Shown here: one piece after another, positions 16,267 to 25,537 of the stretch | How positions within the stretch are numbered: position 1 is the first letter of the stretch | How the letters are laid out: every line of letters starts with the position of its first letter | Source: Paenibacillus taichungensis | Lineage (GTDB): Bacteria > Bacillota > Bacilli > Paenibacillales > Paenibacillaceae | Reading direction: 5' to 3' | NCBI RefSeq assembly: GCF_013359905.1 | Contig: NZ_JABMCC010000121.1 | Location: 124,001-188,000 of the forward strand | DNA length: 64,000 nt | The notes under the pieces: model-generated | The model's database searches: none | What the model was told of the DNA's origin: nothing | The model's input: only the letters and a program-made list of their open reading frames with translations | Made by a program: the position numbers and the translations under genes

Positions 16267-18030
16267 ATGATCAAGCTGTTGTACTACTTGAAGAAGTATC
16301 GAGTCGCCGCCATCGCAGCACTGGTCATGATGCTGATTGAATTGACGGTCGAATTGGCTCAACCCTATTTGATCTCGAAGATCATTGATAACGGTATCCA
16401 GCAAGGAGATCTGTCAGTGGTTTGGCTATGGGGTGGGGTGCTTGTGGGCAGTGCCGTCGTTGCATTTGCCGCGGGTATTGCGAGTTCATTTTTTGCGTCA
16501 CATGCGAGTCTCGGCTTCGGTTACGATCTGCGGGAGAAGCTGTATGACAAAGTGCAAGCGTTCTCTTATGCGGTGTTTAACCGTTTTGCCACATCATCCC
16601 TGATTACCCGCTTGACCGGGGACGTTACACAGGTGCAGGATACGGTGTTTATGAGTCTGCGTTTCATGACACGTGTACCGCTGGTGGTGATTGGGAGCAT
16701 GATCATGGCGGTTGTGGTAAATCCGAAGCTGGGTCTGCTGCTTGTTGTGATGGTGCCTGTACTGCTCGTGTTTGTCATCTGGATGATTAAAAAGGCAGCG
16801 CTGCTGTTCCGCAATGTGCAGCGCAGACTGGATGCCGTCAACGGAGTCATCCAGGAAAATCTGACAGGCATTCGGCTGATCCGTGTCTTCGTCCGGATGG
16901 GCCACGAGATTGAACGCTTTGCCGGATATAGCGGCAAGCTGATGAAGGGCACGATTTCCGCGCTGCGCTTGACGGAGACGACAATGCCATTCATGCTGCT
17001 CATGATGAATGGTTGTATCATCGCCGTGCTATGGTTTGGACGACGTGACATCACTACCGGAAGTGCTACCGTGGGTGAAGTCGTCGCAGTTATTAACTAT
17101 CTGCTTCGCACCATTGGCGCCATGTCTGCGCTGTCGTGGATTCTGGTGACCTTCTCCAGAGCGAGTGCTTCAGCACAACGGCTTAACGAAGTTTTTGACA
17201 CGGAGGAAATTTCGGATTCGGGTCAATCCATGGACACAGATCGTTCTGTAAAAACGGGTAAAGGGAATCCTGTTATCCAGGGTGCAGTTGATTTTCAGGG
17301 TGTAGGATTCAGCTATCCGGGCAGTGAAATTACCGTATTGGAGGACATTACGTTCTCAGCCAAACGAGGTGAGCGTATCGCCATCATGGGAGCGACAGGC
17401 TCGGGTAAATCATCACTGGTACAGCTTATTCCAAGGCTTTATACCGAAGATCAAGGCGAGGTTCGTATAGATGGTAATGATGCAGAACGGTTGGACATTG
17501 CCACATTGCGCGGAGCAATCGGTTATGTGCCGCAGGAAGTGGTCCTCTTTACCGGATCGGTACGGGATAACATCGCCTGGGGCCGGGAGGACGCAACGCT
17601 CGAAGAGATTAAGGAAGCAGCGCGGCGTGCACAGATTCACGAGACCATTGAGAAGCTGCCGAATGGCTACGATACACAGCTCGGTCAGCGAGGAGTCAAT
17701 CTGTCGGGTGGACAGAAGCAGCGGCTCTCGATTGCCCGTGCATTGATTCGTCGTCCAAGCATCTTGATTCTGGATGACAGTACAAGTGCTCTCGATGTAG
17801 CCACGGAAGCAAGGCTGCTGGGTGCACTGGAAGAGCTTTCGTGTACAACGTTTATCATCACGCAGAAAATCAGTTCAACCACCTCTGCCGATCTGATTCT
17901 GCTGTTGGACGATGGGCGTCTGATTGGACAGGGGAAACATGAAGATCTGATGGACTCATCTGAACTGTATCGCCGAATCTATGAATCACAATACGGGGAG
18001 GGTACACCACATGTTCAAAGCATTCATTGA
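16267..18030 (+). CDS. heterodimeric ABC exporter, subunit with degenerate ATP site
   Basis: A 587-residue half-transporter: six transmembrane helices in residues 1-310 and a nucleotide-binding domain in residues 335-580. Walker A is GATGSGKSS (about 375-383), the signature is LSGGQKQR (about 479), and Walker B is ILILDDSTSALD. The catalytic Glu after Walker B is Asp (LDD), and the switch His is replaced by Gln (FIITQKISS). These two changes mark the inactive-site partner of BmrC/TM287-type heterodimers. The start at 16267 rather than 16261 gives the GGAGG a 7-nt spacing. It overlaps the partner gene by 20 bp. Role: probably export of drugs or lipids. Confidence 0.92.
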   Translation: MIKLLYYLKKYRVAAIAALVMMLIELTVELAQPYLISKIIDNGIQQGDLSVVWLWGGVLVGSAVVAFAAGIASSFFASHASLGFGYDLREKLYDKVQAFSYAVFNRFATSSLITRLTGDVTQVQDTVFMSLRFMTRVPLVVIGSMIMAVVVNPKLGLLLVVMVPVLLVFVIWMIKKAALLFRNVQRRLDAVNGVIQENLTGIRLIRVFVRMGHEIERFAGYSGKLMKGTISALRLTETTMPFMLLMMNGCIIAVLWFGRRDITTGSATVGEVVAVINYLLRTIGAMSALSWILVTFSRASASAQRLNEVFDTEEISDSGQSMDTDRSVKTGKGNPVIQGAVDFQGVGFSYPGSEITVLEDITFSAKRGERIAIMGATGSGKSSLVQLIPRLYTEDQGEVRIDGNDAERLDIATLRGAIGYVPQEVVLFTGSVRDNIAWGREDATLEEIKEAARRAQIHETIEKLPNGYDTQLGQRGVNLSGGQKQRLSIARALIRRPSILILDDSTSALDVATEARLLGALEELSCTTFIITQKISSTTSADLILLLDDGRLIGQGKHEDLMDSSELYRRIYESQYGEGTPHVQSIH

Positions 18031-19852
18031 ACCTTTCCGTCAGCCCCCACCGCCGATTGATCCCGAGACGCTGAAGGCAGGTGGTGGTCGTAAGCCGAAG
18101 GCACGGGCGAAGAACTGGTCCGGTACGTTAGGCCGAATCTGGGCGTATCTGGCCCGTCGCAAGGTCAAGCTGACGATGGTGCTGCTAATGGTATTTGCCA
18201 GTTCTGCGCTCGCTTTGCTTGGACCTTATATGGTCGGTGTAGCTGTGGATAAATTCATTGATGGAGAAGCAACGAGTTCCAGTTGGACGACATTTTTATT
18301 GGGTCTGGTGGCAGTCTATGTTCTCTTTTCCTTGTCGTCATGGCTACAAAATATATGGATGATTGAAATTGCACAGGAGACTGTGTTCCGCATGCGGTAT
18401 GATCTGTTCTCCCATCTGCACAAACTGCCGATTCCATTCTTTGGCAAGCGCCAGCAGGGGGAGATCATGAGCCGGGTTACCAACGACATTGAGAATGTTA
18501 GCGGTACGCTGAACAGCTCGGCCATCCAGATTTTCTCCAGTGTGTTAACTCTGATCGGAACGTTTGGCGTGATGCTCTGGTTAAGTCCGCTGCTGACCTT
18601 GCTTACATTTATCGTAGTTCCGCTGATGGCCATTGGCATGCGCTGGATTACCCGTAGAACCGGGCCGTTGTTCAAACAACGTCAGCGTAATCTCGGCGAA
18701 CTTAATGGGTACATTGAGGAAACATTGTCAGGACAGAAGATTATCAAGGCGTTCTCTCAGGAAGAACGGGTCATTCGCGGGTTTGAGGAACGAAATACGA
18801 AGATCCGGTTGTCCGGTTTCTGGGCACAGACCATCTCTGGTTTTATTCCAAAGCTGATGAATGGCCTGAACAACCTGAGCTTTGCGATTGTCGCAGGCAT
18901 CGGCGGGATCTTGGCGATTCAAGGTTCCGTTACCGTCGGCGTGATTATCATCTTCGTAGAATATGCCCGTCAGTTTACCCGTCCGCTCAACGATCTGGCC
19001 AACCAGTGGAATACGTTGTTGTCTGCGATTGCTGGTGCGGAGCGCGTGTTCGAGGTATTGGATGAGGATGAGGAAGCGAAGGATGAAGGCGCAGCAGTAT
19101 CTCTCGAAAAGGTGGAGGGAGCCGTTCGCTTCGACAAGGTATCCTTTGGATACGATGAGGGACGCAATATTTTGCATGAAATTAACTTTGAAGCCAAGCC
19201 GGGCGAGATGATTGCTCTGGTAGGTCCGACCGGGGCGGGGAAAACAACATTGATTCAACTGTTATCCCGCTTCTATGATCCTACAGCCGGTACACTAACG
19301 GTGGATGGACGTGACATTACGACCATTCGGCGCGAGAATTTGCGCTCACACATGGCATTTGTTCTTCAAGATTCATTCCTGTTCCAGGGCACGATTCGTG
19401 AAAATATCCGATTCGGCCGCCTGGATGCGACCGACGAAGAAGTGGAAGCCGCTTCAAGATTGGCGAATGCTCATTCCTTCATTGTGCGAATGAAGGATGG
19501 GTACGATAAAGTGCTTCAGGCCGACGGAAGTGGCATAAGTCAGGGACAGAAGCAGCTGCTTGCGATTGCCCGGGCAATTCTGGCCGATCCTTCCATTCTT
19601 GTATTGGATGAGGCGACCAGCAGTATCGATACCGTCACGGAGATCAAAATCCAGGAAGGGCTGCAGCGCCTGATGCAAGGCCGCACCAGCTTTGTTATCG
19701 CTCACAGACTGAACACAATCCGCCAAGCCGATCGTATTCTTGTACTGAAGGATGGTCAGCTCCTGGAGCAGGGTTCGCATGACGCATTGCTGGAACAAGG
19801 TGGCTTCTACAGCGAACTGTATTACAGTCAGCTACGGAACAAGGCACAGTAG
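18011..19852 (+). CDS. heterodimeric ABC exporter, catalytically intact subunit
   Basis: A 613-residue half-transporter. It has an N-terminal Pro/Lys-rich extension (residues 8-40), six membrane helices (about 55-330) and a nucleotide-binding domain with Walker A GPTGAGKTT (about 405), Walker B ILVLDEATSSID with the catalytic Glu, and the switch His in VIAHRLN. Its signature reads ISQGQKQL instead of LSGGQ. A deviant signature is expected in the canonical subunit because it faces the partner's degenerate Walker A site. The pair therefore forms one consensus and one degenerate ATPase site, like B. subtilis BmrCD (YheIH). Start 18011 is preferred to 17981 because GGGGAGGG precedes it. Confidence 0.93.
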   Translation: MFKAFIEPFRQPPPPIDPETLKAGGGRKPKARAKNWSGTLGRIWAYLARRKVKLTMVLLMVFASSALALLGPYMVGVAVDKFIDGEATSSSWTTFLLGLVAVYVLFSLSSWLQNIWMIEIAQETVFRMRYDLFSHLHKLPIPFFGKRQQGEIMSRVTNDIENVSGTLNSSAIQIFSSVLTLIGTFGVMLWLSPLLTLLTFIVVPLMAIGMRWITRRTGPLFKQRQRNLGELNGYIEETLSGQKIIKAFSQEERVIRGFEERNTKIRLSGFWAQTISGFIPKLMNGLNNLSFAIVAGIGGILAIQGSVTVGVIIIFVEYARQFTRPLNDLANQWNTLLSAIAGAERVFEVLDEDEEAKDEGAAVSLEKVEGAVRFDKVSFGYDEGRNILHEINFEAKPGEMIALVGPTGAGKTTLIQLLSRFYDPTAGTLTVDGRDITTIRRENLRSHMAFVLQDSFLFQGTIRENIRFGRLDATDEEVEAASRLANAHSFIVRMKDGYDKVLQADGSGISQGQKQLLAIARAILADPSILVLDEATSSIDTVTEIKIQEGLQRLMQGRTSFVIAHRLNTIRQADRILVLKDGQLLEQGSHDALLEQGGFYSELYYSQLRNKAQ

Positions 19853-19912
19853 TTATTGGAGAAAATCATAATGACGGTTGTTCGGTAAGTTGGCAATGAT
19901 GATTCACTCGAA

Positions 19913-19958
19913 AAAGAGCAGGAATGAGAGCATAGTGCCCCCATTCCTGCTCTTTACA
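19913..19958. terminator. bidirectional terminator
   Basis: AAAGAGCAGGAATG and CATTCCTGCTCTTT form a perfect 14-bp stem between convergent genes. The minus strand continues into TTTTT and the plus strand into TTTACATTTT. Confidence 0.85.
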
Positions 19959-19984
19959 TTTTCACTAGTCGAAGTAATTTGAGA

Positions 19985-21976
19985 TTACTTCGTTACACTG
20001 CTCAGTTTGAACGAGCCGTCGGTCAATTTATTTGTATTGGCAAAGTCTACACCAGGTTTATTCGTTTCCGGGTCAATGATCGCAATCGCGATATCATAGG
20101 TTCCGGCAGCAAGACCGGAGACCGGAATGGAATCGGTCACGGTGTAGGTACCCGTTTTCCACGTGGTCAGATTAACGGTTGTTGTTTTCTTGGCGACCAC
20201 GGTATTGCCGCTGCGCAGTTGAATTTCAACTGGCCAGGCAAACGGGAAGTGCTGTACGCCTTTATTCTCCACTTTAATCGTTGTTGTAAACGTGCTTCCG
20301 CTAATGGTGGATGGATGGGAGATTTCCTTCACTACAAAGTGGTAACCCATTCGTTTCTTGAGTGCATCGATATTGGCCTGTAAGGCATGATTCAGCGGAA
20401 GCGACGCAGGGGAATTTGGTCCCAGCCAGCTTGGTTTACTAAGCTCCGTCTGACGCAACGTTTCCGTAAATCCGCTACCGGTAGTTAATGCCGCAAGCAT
20501 ACCGGAAGCTCCCCCGTAAAATTCGCCGCCTGAGATACGTGTCTCCCAGAAGTTCGCATGTGCTGGCTGCTGTTGACCGATATCATCCCAATAGCCATTC
20601 TGGGTGCCTGTGTACCAGCCCCAATCCGCATCGAAGCTGTCTTTATGTCCAAACACATCGTTGAACATGCCCATGACCATGCCTTTATTATTGGTTTTGG
20701 CGAGGGCGATACTGCGCCGGATCAGAACCTGCATTTTGTCCTCTTTGCCAGCAAAGGCATCAATATAATGCTGAACATACTTGTTCGAGATGTCATTGGT
20801 AGGGAAAGCGCCTGTGTAATTGGTTTCACCATTTGGTCCGACATAAGGCCATGTATGGAACTCGCCCCAGTGTCCGAGTGAACCGATCTGGACAAAGGCG
20901 ACCGGACGATCATTGGTGTTGTATCTTGCCGCAATGGCTTCGATGGCTAATTTGTGCCGTTCTTGCAGATAGGTGGAGTTGTAGTTGGGAGAGAAGCCCA
21001 TGTTGTTGCCAGTACCCATGCCTCCGGTTGTATCGTTGTATACGGTCCCAGGCGATTCTCCGCGTGCAATCATGTCATTGTAGAGCCAGTCGGGAATATC
21101 CCTGTGAGCCTGTCCTGTCGGGCTATCCAGAATGAAGCGAAACACCACTTTGACGCCTTTACTTTTCCAGTATGCAAAATTGTTGGCGGCTTCAATTGCA
21201 CTAAAATCATATGTGCCTTTGGTAGATTCAAGTTCCTTCCAAGTCACTCCGGCATATACGAGCCTGTGTGGCTGTGCATATGTGGTGCTCTTGGCCGAAG
21301 GCGCCCAGCCTTTGAATGGATTGTTAAGTGGGCTGTCCAGCTCTACGGGATTCACTACAATATTGTTCCCCGTACCACCACCTGATCCAGCCGAGGTCAA
21401 AAGGTAAGCGGGCAGTGTTTGTCCAGACGCGGGCAATCTCGACGTATCCGAGCTGTTGTCGATATACCCGACTCGCACTGTGCTACCAGCACTGATTTGC
21501 AGTGTAGAGAGAGGAATAGCGACCTCAATGACGGTGGAGCTGCGGTAGAATTGGGAGCTGGTCAACGTGCTGTTGAAGTTCCAGACCCAGTCGGTTCCGC
21601 TGCCGCCATAGCGGTATAACCCCGTATTTTCAAGCAGCCACTCCACACCTGTAACTCCCCAGCCCGCAGCCTGGTAACCGGTTGAAGTATTGTTATCGGT
21701 ATTGATCCAGAAGTTGCCCATCGTTGTACTCAGACCAGAGCCTTGAATAAGCAGATAGAGATTGGTTCCATCATTGGTCACCTTGAGCGTTTGGGCAGTG
21801 CCACTATTGGTGGTGAGAGCACTAACGCTGCTCCAGTCACTGACATTGCCATCAATGGTGATGGTTGCAGCAGAGGCTTTGGGTAAGGCTCCCGCAGGCA
21901 ATAGCAGGGTAATCATGAGGACAAAAGCCAAAAACAATCCAAGGCTCCGCTTGCTTTTATCAAACAATCTTGTCAT
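19985..21976 (-). CDS. secreted DUF4832-type glycosidase-like protein with CBM9-like domain
   Basis: A 663-residue secreted protein. The signal peptide (residues 1-36) ends in PKASA. Residues 37-200 form a CBM9/DOMON-like sandwich opening ITIDGNVSDWSSVSAL. Residues about 210-530 form a TIM-barrel-like domain of the DUF4832 kind, with NPFKGWAPSA, VYAGVTWKELESTKGTYDFSAIE and VQIGSLGHWGEFHTWP; WGE and WKELE carry candidate acidic catalytic residues. The last 130 residues form an Ig-like sandwich. Such proteins are mostly uncharacterised carbohydrate-active candidates. It is divergent from the LacI-controlled sugar operon, and a TTTGCGGCAAA operator lies 185 bp upstream, so it probably acts on the polysaccharide whose product that operon imports. 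Confidence 0.82.
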   Translation of the reverse strand: MTRLFDKSKRSLGLFLAFVLMITLLLPAGALPKASAATITIDGNVSDWSSVSALTTNSGTAQTLKVTNDGTNLYLLIQGSGLSTTMGNFWINTDNNTSTGYQAAGWGVTGVEWLLENTGLYRYGGSGTDWVWNFNSTLTSSQFYRSSTVIEVAIPLSTLQISAGSTVRVGYIDNSSDTSRLPASGQTLPAYLLTSAGSGGGTGNNIVVNPVELDSPLNNPFKGWAPSAKSTTYAQPHRLVYAGVTWKELESTKGTYDFSAIEAANNFAYWKSKGVKVVFRFILDSPTGQAHRDIPDWLYNDMIARGESPGTVYNDTTGGMGTGNNMGFSPNYNSTYLQERHKLAIEAIAARYNTNDRPVAFVQIGSLGHWGEFHTWPYVGPNGETNYTGAFPTNDISNKYVQHYIDAFAGKEDKMQVLIRRSIALAKTNNKGMVMGMFNDVFGHKDSFDADWGWYTGTQNGYWDDIGQQQPAHANFWETRISGGEFYGGASGMLAALTTGSGFTETLRQTELSKPSWLGPNSPASLPLNHALQANIDALKKRMGYHFVVKEISHPSTISGSTFTTTIKVENKGVQHFPFAWPVEIQLRSGNTVVAKKTTTVNLTTWKTGTYTVTDSIPVSGLAAGTYDIAIAIIDPETNKPGVDFANTNKLTDGSFKLSSVTK

Positions 21977-22160
21977 GGTATACCTCCTGAATAATGGATT
22001 TTGAATGATACCTCGTTCTGCCCACCCCGAATTTCGTTATGAGGGGAGAGTTAGGAGAGCTCAACTCCTTTCTGATCCGCATGAAGTAGCAGAATAGTAA
22101 CGTTTTATGTGAGAGTCATGGTAGTAATCAGGGAATAAACAACTGAAAGATGAGATTCTG

Positions 22161-22173
22161 GTTTGCGGCAAAT
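22161..22173. promoter_or_regulatory. LacI-family operator 1
   Basis: GTTTGCGGCAAAT matches ATTTGCSGCAAAT at 12 of 13 positions. It is the site closest to the divergent glycosidase-like gene. Confidence 0.6.
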
Positions 22174-22336
22174 ATAAAATGTGTTTTTAGTTCTTAGATT
22201 CCGTGTCTAATTTGCATTATAGGGGATGGGTACAGGAGATACAACAGATATCTTTCCAGAATTTATTATGTTTTCTATTGAAAATAGGCGTATTTTATTG
22301 AATTTTGAACATAAGTATTCATAACTTGAATATAAT

Positions 22337-22349
22337 TTTTGCCGCAAAT
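22337..22349. promoter_or_regulatory. LacI-family operator 2
   Basis: TTTTGCCGCAAAT matches ATTTGCSGCAAAT at 12 of 13 positions. Confidence 0.6.
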
Positions 22350-22391
22350 AAAAATAAATACAAATTAAAGTATATGATAATATAACAAAAA

Positions 22392-22405
22392 TGTAAACGC
22401 TTAAT
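22392..22405. promoter_or_regulatory. candidate cre site (CcpA)
   Basis: TGTAAACGCTTAAT fits the cre consensus TGWAARCGYTWWCA at all but one position and lies upstream of the sugar-transport operon promoter. Confidence 0.45.
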
Positions 22406-22460
22406 TTATGATGAATAAAGAGTTGTACTGTTTAGTAGTATGTAAAATGCACTGCAAATA

Positions 22461-22473
22461 TATTGCCGCAAAA
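22461..22473. promoter_or_regulatory. LacI-family operator 3 (partial)
   Basis: TATTGCCGCAAAA keeps the TTGCCGCAAA core but has one mismatch in each arm. It lies 26 bp upstream of the -35 box. Confidence 0.5.
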
Positions 22474-22498
22474 TAATTAAAAATTTAGCCAAAATCAA

Positions 22499-22527
22499 TT
22501 GACAAGGGATTAAAACTATTTTACTAT
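22499..22527 (+). promoter_or_regulatory. sigma-A promoter of the sugar-transport operon
   Basis: TTGACA (22499-22504), a 17-nt spacer and TACTAT (22522-22527). Confidence 0.65.
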
Positions 22528-22581
22528 CGTTACATAGTCATAGTCCTGTTAGATTTCTTAACATCGAATTGGCTTCATGGC

Positions 22582-22594
22582 ATTTGCCGCAAAT
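22582..22594. promoter_or_regulatory. LacI-family operator 4 (perfect)
   Basis: ATTTGCCGCAAAT is a perfect palindrome about 50 bp downstream of the predicted transcription start and 24 bp before the ATG. Confidence 0.7.
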
Positions 22595-22618
22595 TAACGA
22601 GCAACGGAGAGTGTAAGC

Positions 22619-23719
22619 ATGGGGAAGATAAAAATGGCTTTTATCGGTGTAGGAGACATGGGGTCACATCATTGCATTGGTTTTGATTTGCTCGAGGAGA
22701 GTGAGGTTCGTTATATCTGTGATATGAATGAAGCCAATGTGGCACGTACGTTGGCTGAACTCAAGAATAGCAACCCCACCATAGTTAGTGATTATCGTGA
22801 ACTGCTTGCTAAGGAAGATTTGGATGCGGTGGTTATCAGTGTTCCGAACTATTTGCATCGCGAAGTGGCAGTCGCTTTTCTGGAAGCTGGCAAGCATGTA
22901 TTTCTGGAGAAACCGGTCGCGCATACCATTGAGGACTGTGATGCCATTATAGAAGCGGCGGAAGCCTCTGGACAGGTATTGCAGATCGGATTGGTTTATC
23001 GATATTCGAATCTGTATCGCCGAATGGAGAAGGAATTGGAGAACGGACGTCTTGGTGACGTGAAATTGATGTGGTGCAAGGAATTCCGTGATCCGTTCCC
23101 ACCTGCGGATTGGTTCTATGACAAGACCAAGTCTGGGGGCGCGATTGTAGAGAAGGATTGTCATCACTTCGATATTTTCAACTGGATGATCCAGGCGAAA
23201 CCAATCCGTGTGTTTGCCTCTGGAGGCCAGCATGTCATGAAGCAAGGAGAGCCCAATCGGATTCAGAATTCATACAGTCACTATCCCACGAAAGAAATTT
23301 CGGATACCTCCATCGTCGACCATGCATTTATCACCATTGATTATGATAACGGCAGTAAGGCCAATCTGGGCCTGTGCATGTATTTGAAACCGCGCAATCT
23401 GATGGGAGAAGGGCTTGAGATCGGCCTGATCGGAGAGAACGGCGGCCAGATGGTGGCCCGTAATGACAAAACGATTGATATCGTTGGCGGGCAGGACTGG
23501 ACGAAGGACCATTTGGAGATTGATGTGACGTCGGATTCCATTATGGGTGGACACACGGGTGGACAGACCCAACGCATTGATTTTCTGAAATGTGTACAGG
23601 AAGGTAGACAGCCCTTTGCTAGTGCGCAGGTTGGTCGTAACGCGTTGCTTATTGCCCTGGCGGCAGAGAAATCTATTTTGGAAGAACGGTACGTCTATTT
23701 AGAAGAAATTTCAGGCTGA
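22619..23719 (+). CDS. Gfo/Idh/MocA family oxidoreductase
   Basis: A 366-residue NAD(P)-dependent sugar or inositol-type dehydrogenase. KMAFIGVGDMGSHHC (residues 5-19) is the dinucleotide loop. FLEKPVAHT (about 96-104) holds the conserved EKP whose Lys assists hydride transfer. EKDCHHFDIFNWM (about 179-191) is the usual D/E-x-x-x-H active-site segment of the alpha/beta domain. It is the first gene of an operon with two permeases and a sugar-binding protein, 11 bp ahead of the next gene. It should oxidise the imported sugar, possibly to a 3-keto derivative. Confidence 0.92.
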   Translation: MGKIKMAFIGVGDMGSHHCIGFDLLEESEVRYICDMNEANVARTLAELKNSNPTIVSDYRELLAKEDLDAVVISVPNYLHREVAVAFLEAGKHVFLEKPVAHTIEDCDAIIEAAEASGQVLQIGLVYRYSNLYRRMEKELENGRLGDVKLMWCKEFRDPFPPADWFYDKTKSGGAIVEKDCHHFDIFNWMIQAKPIRVFASGGQHVMKQGEPNRIQNSYSHYPTKEISDTSIVDHAFITIDYDNGSKANLGLCMYLKPRNLMGEGLEIGLIGENGGQMVARNDKTIDIVGGQDWTKDHLEIDVTSDSIMGGHTGGQTQRIDFLKCVQEGRQPFASAQVGRNALLIALAAEKSILEERYVYLEEISG

Positions 23720-23730
23720 GGGGTGTCATC

Positions 23731-24621
23731 ATGAACAGGTTGAGAAAATATGACACACTGCTGTTCTTTCTCTTCATTTTGCCTTGGATTATCGGATTTA
23801 TCACCTTTTTCCTATTTCCTTTCGGGACTTCGGTTTTCTACGCCTTTACGGATGCGAGACTTCCGGGAGCGACCAACTTTAATTTTGTCGGGATCGATAA
23901 TTTTACGCACATGATGGATGATCCCATCTTCTTGAAAAGCTTGATGAACACGATGTTTTTCGTTGTATTCGGTGTTCCGATCGTAACGGCGGGTATGCTG
24001 GGTCTGGCGATGCTGCTTAATTTTAATGTCAAAGGTATTGCCTTGTTCCGCACCTTCTTCTATTTACCGACACTGGTGCCTATTGTGGCAACGGTTATTA
24101 TCTGGCGGCTCGTATTCAACTCCGAATTCGGCATCCTGAACGCCGGACTTGGCGCGCTGGGTATAGGCAAAGTGGACTGGATTGGCGGGGAGCATACGAT
24201 CAAGCCTGTTATCATCATGCTCCAGGTCTGGATTTCGGGCAGTGGAGTACTGATCTTCCTGGCTGCCCTGAAAAATGTACCCAGACATTTGTATGAAGCT
24301 GCTGCAATTGACGGTGCAAGTGGGATTCGCCGATTTTTCCAAATTACACTGCCGATGATTAGTCCTTCCATCCTGTTTGTCATCATTATTCAGACGATGT
24401 ATAACTTTCAGATGTTTACGGAAGCGCTGCTGCTATCCAAGGGTGGCCCGAACTACTCTGCTTACACGTTTGTCTACAATATTTACAAGTCGGCCTTTAC
24501 CGATCTGAAATTCAGCATGGCGATGACGCAGTCGATTTTCCTGTTCGCCGTGATCTCGCTTGTCACCCTGATCCTGATGAAAGTATCGAACCGCTTTGTG
24601 TATTACGAGGGAGAACGATAG
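23731..24621 (+). CDS. sugar ABC transporter permease (MalF/UgpA type)
   Basis: A 296-residue inner-membrane permease with six helices. The EAA loop that contacts the ATPase is at about residues 188-210 (LYEAAAIDGASGIRRFFQITLP). It lies 11 bp after the oxidoreductase gene with a GGGG ribosome binding site. It pairs with the next permease to form the transmembrane channel of a CUT1-type importer. No ATPase gene is present; a shared MsmX-like ATPase elsewhere probably energises it, as is common in Bacillales. Confidence 0.95.
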   Translation: MNRLRKYDTLLFFLFILPWIIGFITFFLFPFGTSVFYAFTDARLPGATNFNFVGIDNFTHMMDDPIFLKSLMNTMFFVVFGVPIVTAGMLGLAMLLNFNVKGIALFRTFFYLPTLVPIVATVIIWRLVFNSEFGILNAGLGALGIGKVDWIGGEHTIKPVIIMLQVWISGSGVLIFLAALKNVPRHLYEAAAIDGASGIRRFFQITLPMISPSILFVIIIQTMYNFQMFTEALLLSKGGPNYSAYTFVYNIYKSAFTDLKFSMAMTQSIFLFAVISLVTLILMKVSNRFVYYEGER

Positions 24622-24633
24622 GAGGAGAGTTAC

Positions 24634-25467
24634 ATGAACAGCCGAAAAATAGCGGTAAAAGCGTCCCAATATACCATGCTGATTGTAGCATTAATGCTGT
24701 TCGCAGGGCCTCTTGTATGGATGCTCTCGACCATGCTGAAAACCAAAGCGGAAACTTACAAGGTACCTCCAACCATCCTGCCAGACACATTCAGCCTGGA
24801 AGCCTTTGAACGGTTGTTCGCTGTGCAGCCGATGATGTGGCAGTGGATTCAGAACTCATTTATCATTTCCTTTTTTGTGGCAGCGGGAGCGGTGGTGTCC
24901 AGTTCACTTGTCGCTTACGGTTTCTCCCGTTTTGCAACCAAGTATCGGAATATTCTGTTCCCGGTTGTACTTGTTACCTTAATGATTCCTCCATCCATTA
25001 TGATGATTCCCTCGTACGTTCTTTTTTCCAAGCTGAACTGGATTGACACCTGGTTGCCGCTCATTGTGCCATCCTGGCTTGGAGGTGCCTATTATATCTT
25101 CCTGTTCCGACAGTTTTTCATGACTATTCCCCAGGAGCTGGACGAGGCTACATATCTCGATGGCGGCAATCGCTGGACGGTATATGCACGAGTCATTATG
25201 CCGCTGTCCAAACCCATTATTATGACGACCATTATTTTTGCCTTTGTGAACTCCTGGCTCGATTTTCTGGGGCCGTTCCTGTATATCAAAAACGCAGAAA
25301 TGTTTACGCTGAGCGTGGGTCTGCAGCTGTTAATTGGTCAGACGAGCCAGGATTTGCCGGCGCTTGCTGCAGGTGCATTTATCAGTATTGTACCTATTGG
25401 TCTGCTGTATCTGTTTGCACAACGTTATATCGTCGAGGGGGTGGTGCTTACGGGCACCAAAGGGTAG
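24634..25467 (+). CDS. sugar ABC transporter permease (MalG/UgpE type)
   Basis: A 277-residue permease with six helices and the second-permease EAA motif ELDEATYLDGGNRWTVYARVIMPLSKP (about residues 168-192). GGAGGAG lies 10 nt before the ATG, 12 bp after the partner permease. It is the second half of the CUT1-type sugar importer of this operon. Confidence 0.95.
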   Translation: MNSRKIAVKASQYTMLIVALMLFAGPLVWMLSTMLKTKAETYKVPPTILPDTFSLEAFERLFAVQPMMWQWIQNSFIISFFVAAGAVVSSSLVAYGFSRFATKYRNILFPVVLVTLMIPPSIMMIPSYVLFSKLNWIDTWLPLIVPSWLGGAYYIFLFRQFFMTIPQELDEATYLDGGNRWTVYARVIMPLSKPIIMTTIIFAFVNSWLDFLGPFLYIKNAEMFTLSVGLQLLIGQTSQDLPALAAGAFISIVPIGLLYLFAQRYIVEGVVLTGTKG

Positions 25468-25537
25468 AGTGGCTGCCTGCTTTCCGGTTTTCAGGTGAAC
25501 AGGACTTATTGATATGACTTAAAGGGGAGCTGTGTAT

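Larger units (their letters stand above)
21977..22618. promoter_or_regulatory. divergent regulatory region of the LacI sugar locus
   Basis: 640 bp, very AT-rich, without a gene. It contains four TTTGCSGCAAA-like operator sites (22161, 22337, 22461, 22582), a cre-like site (22392) and a strong promoter (22499-22527). The spread of sites on both sides of the promoter would allow looping by a tetrameric LacI-type repressor. Confidence 0.7.
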
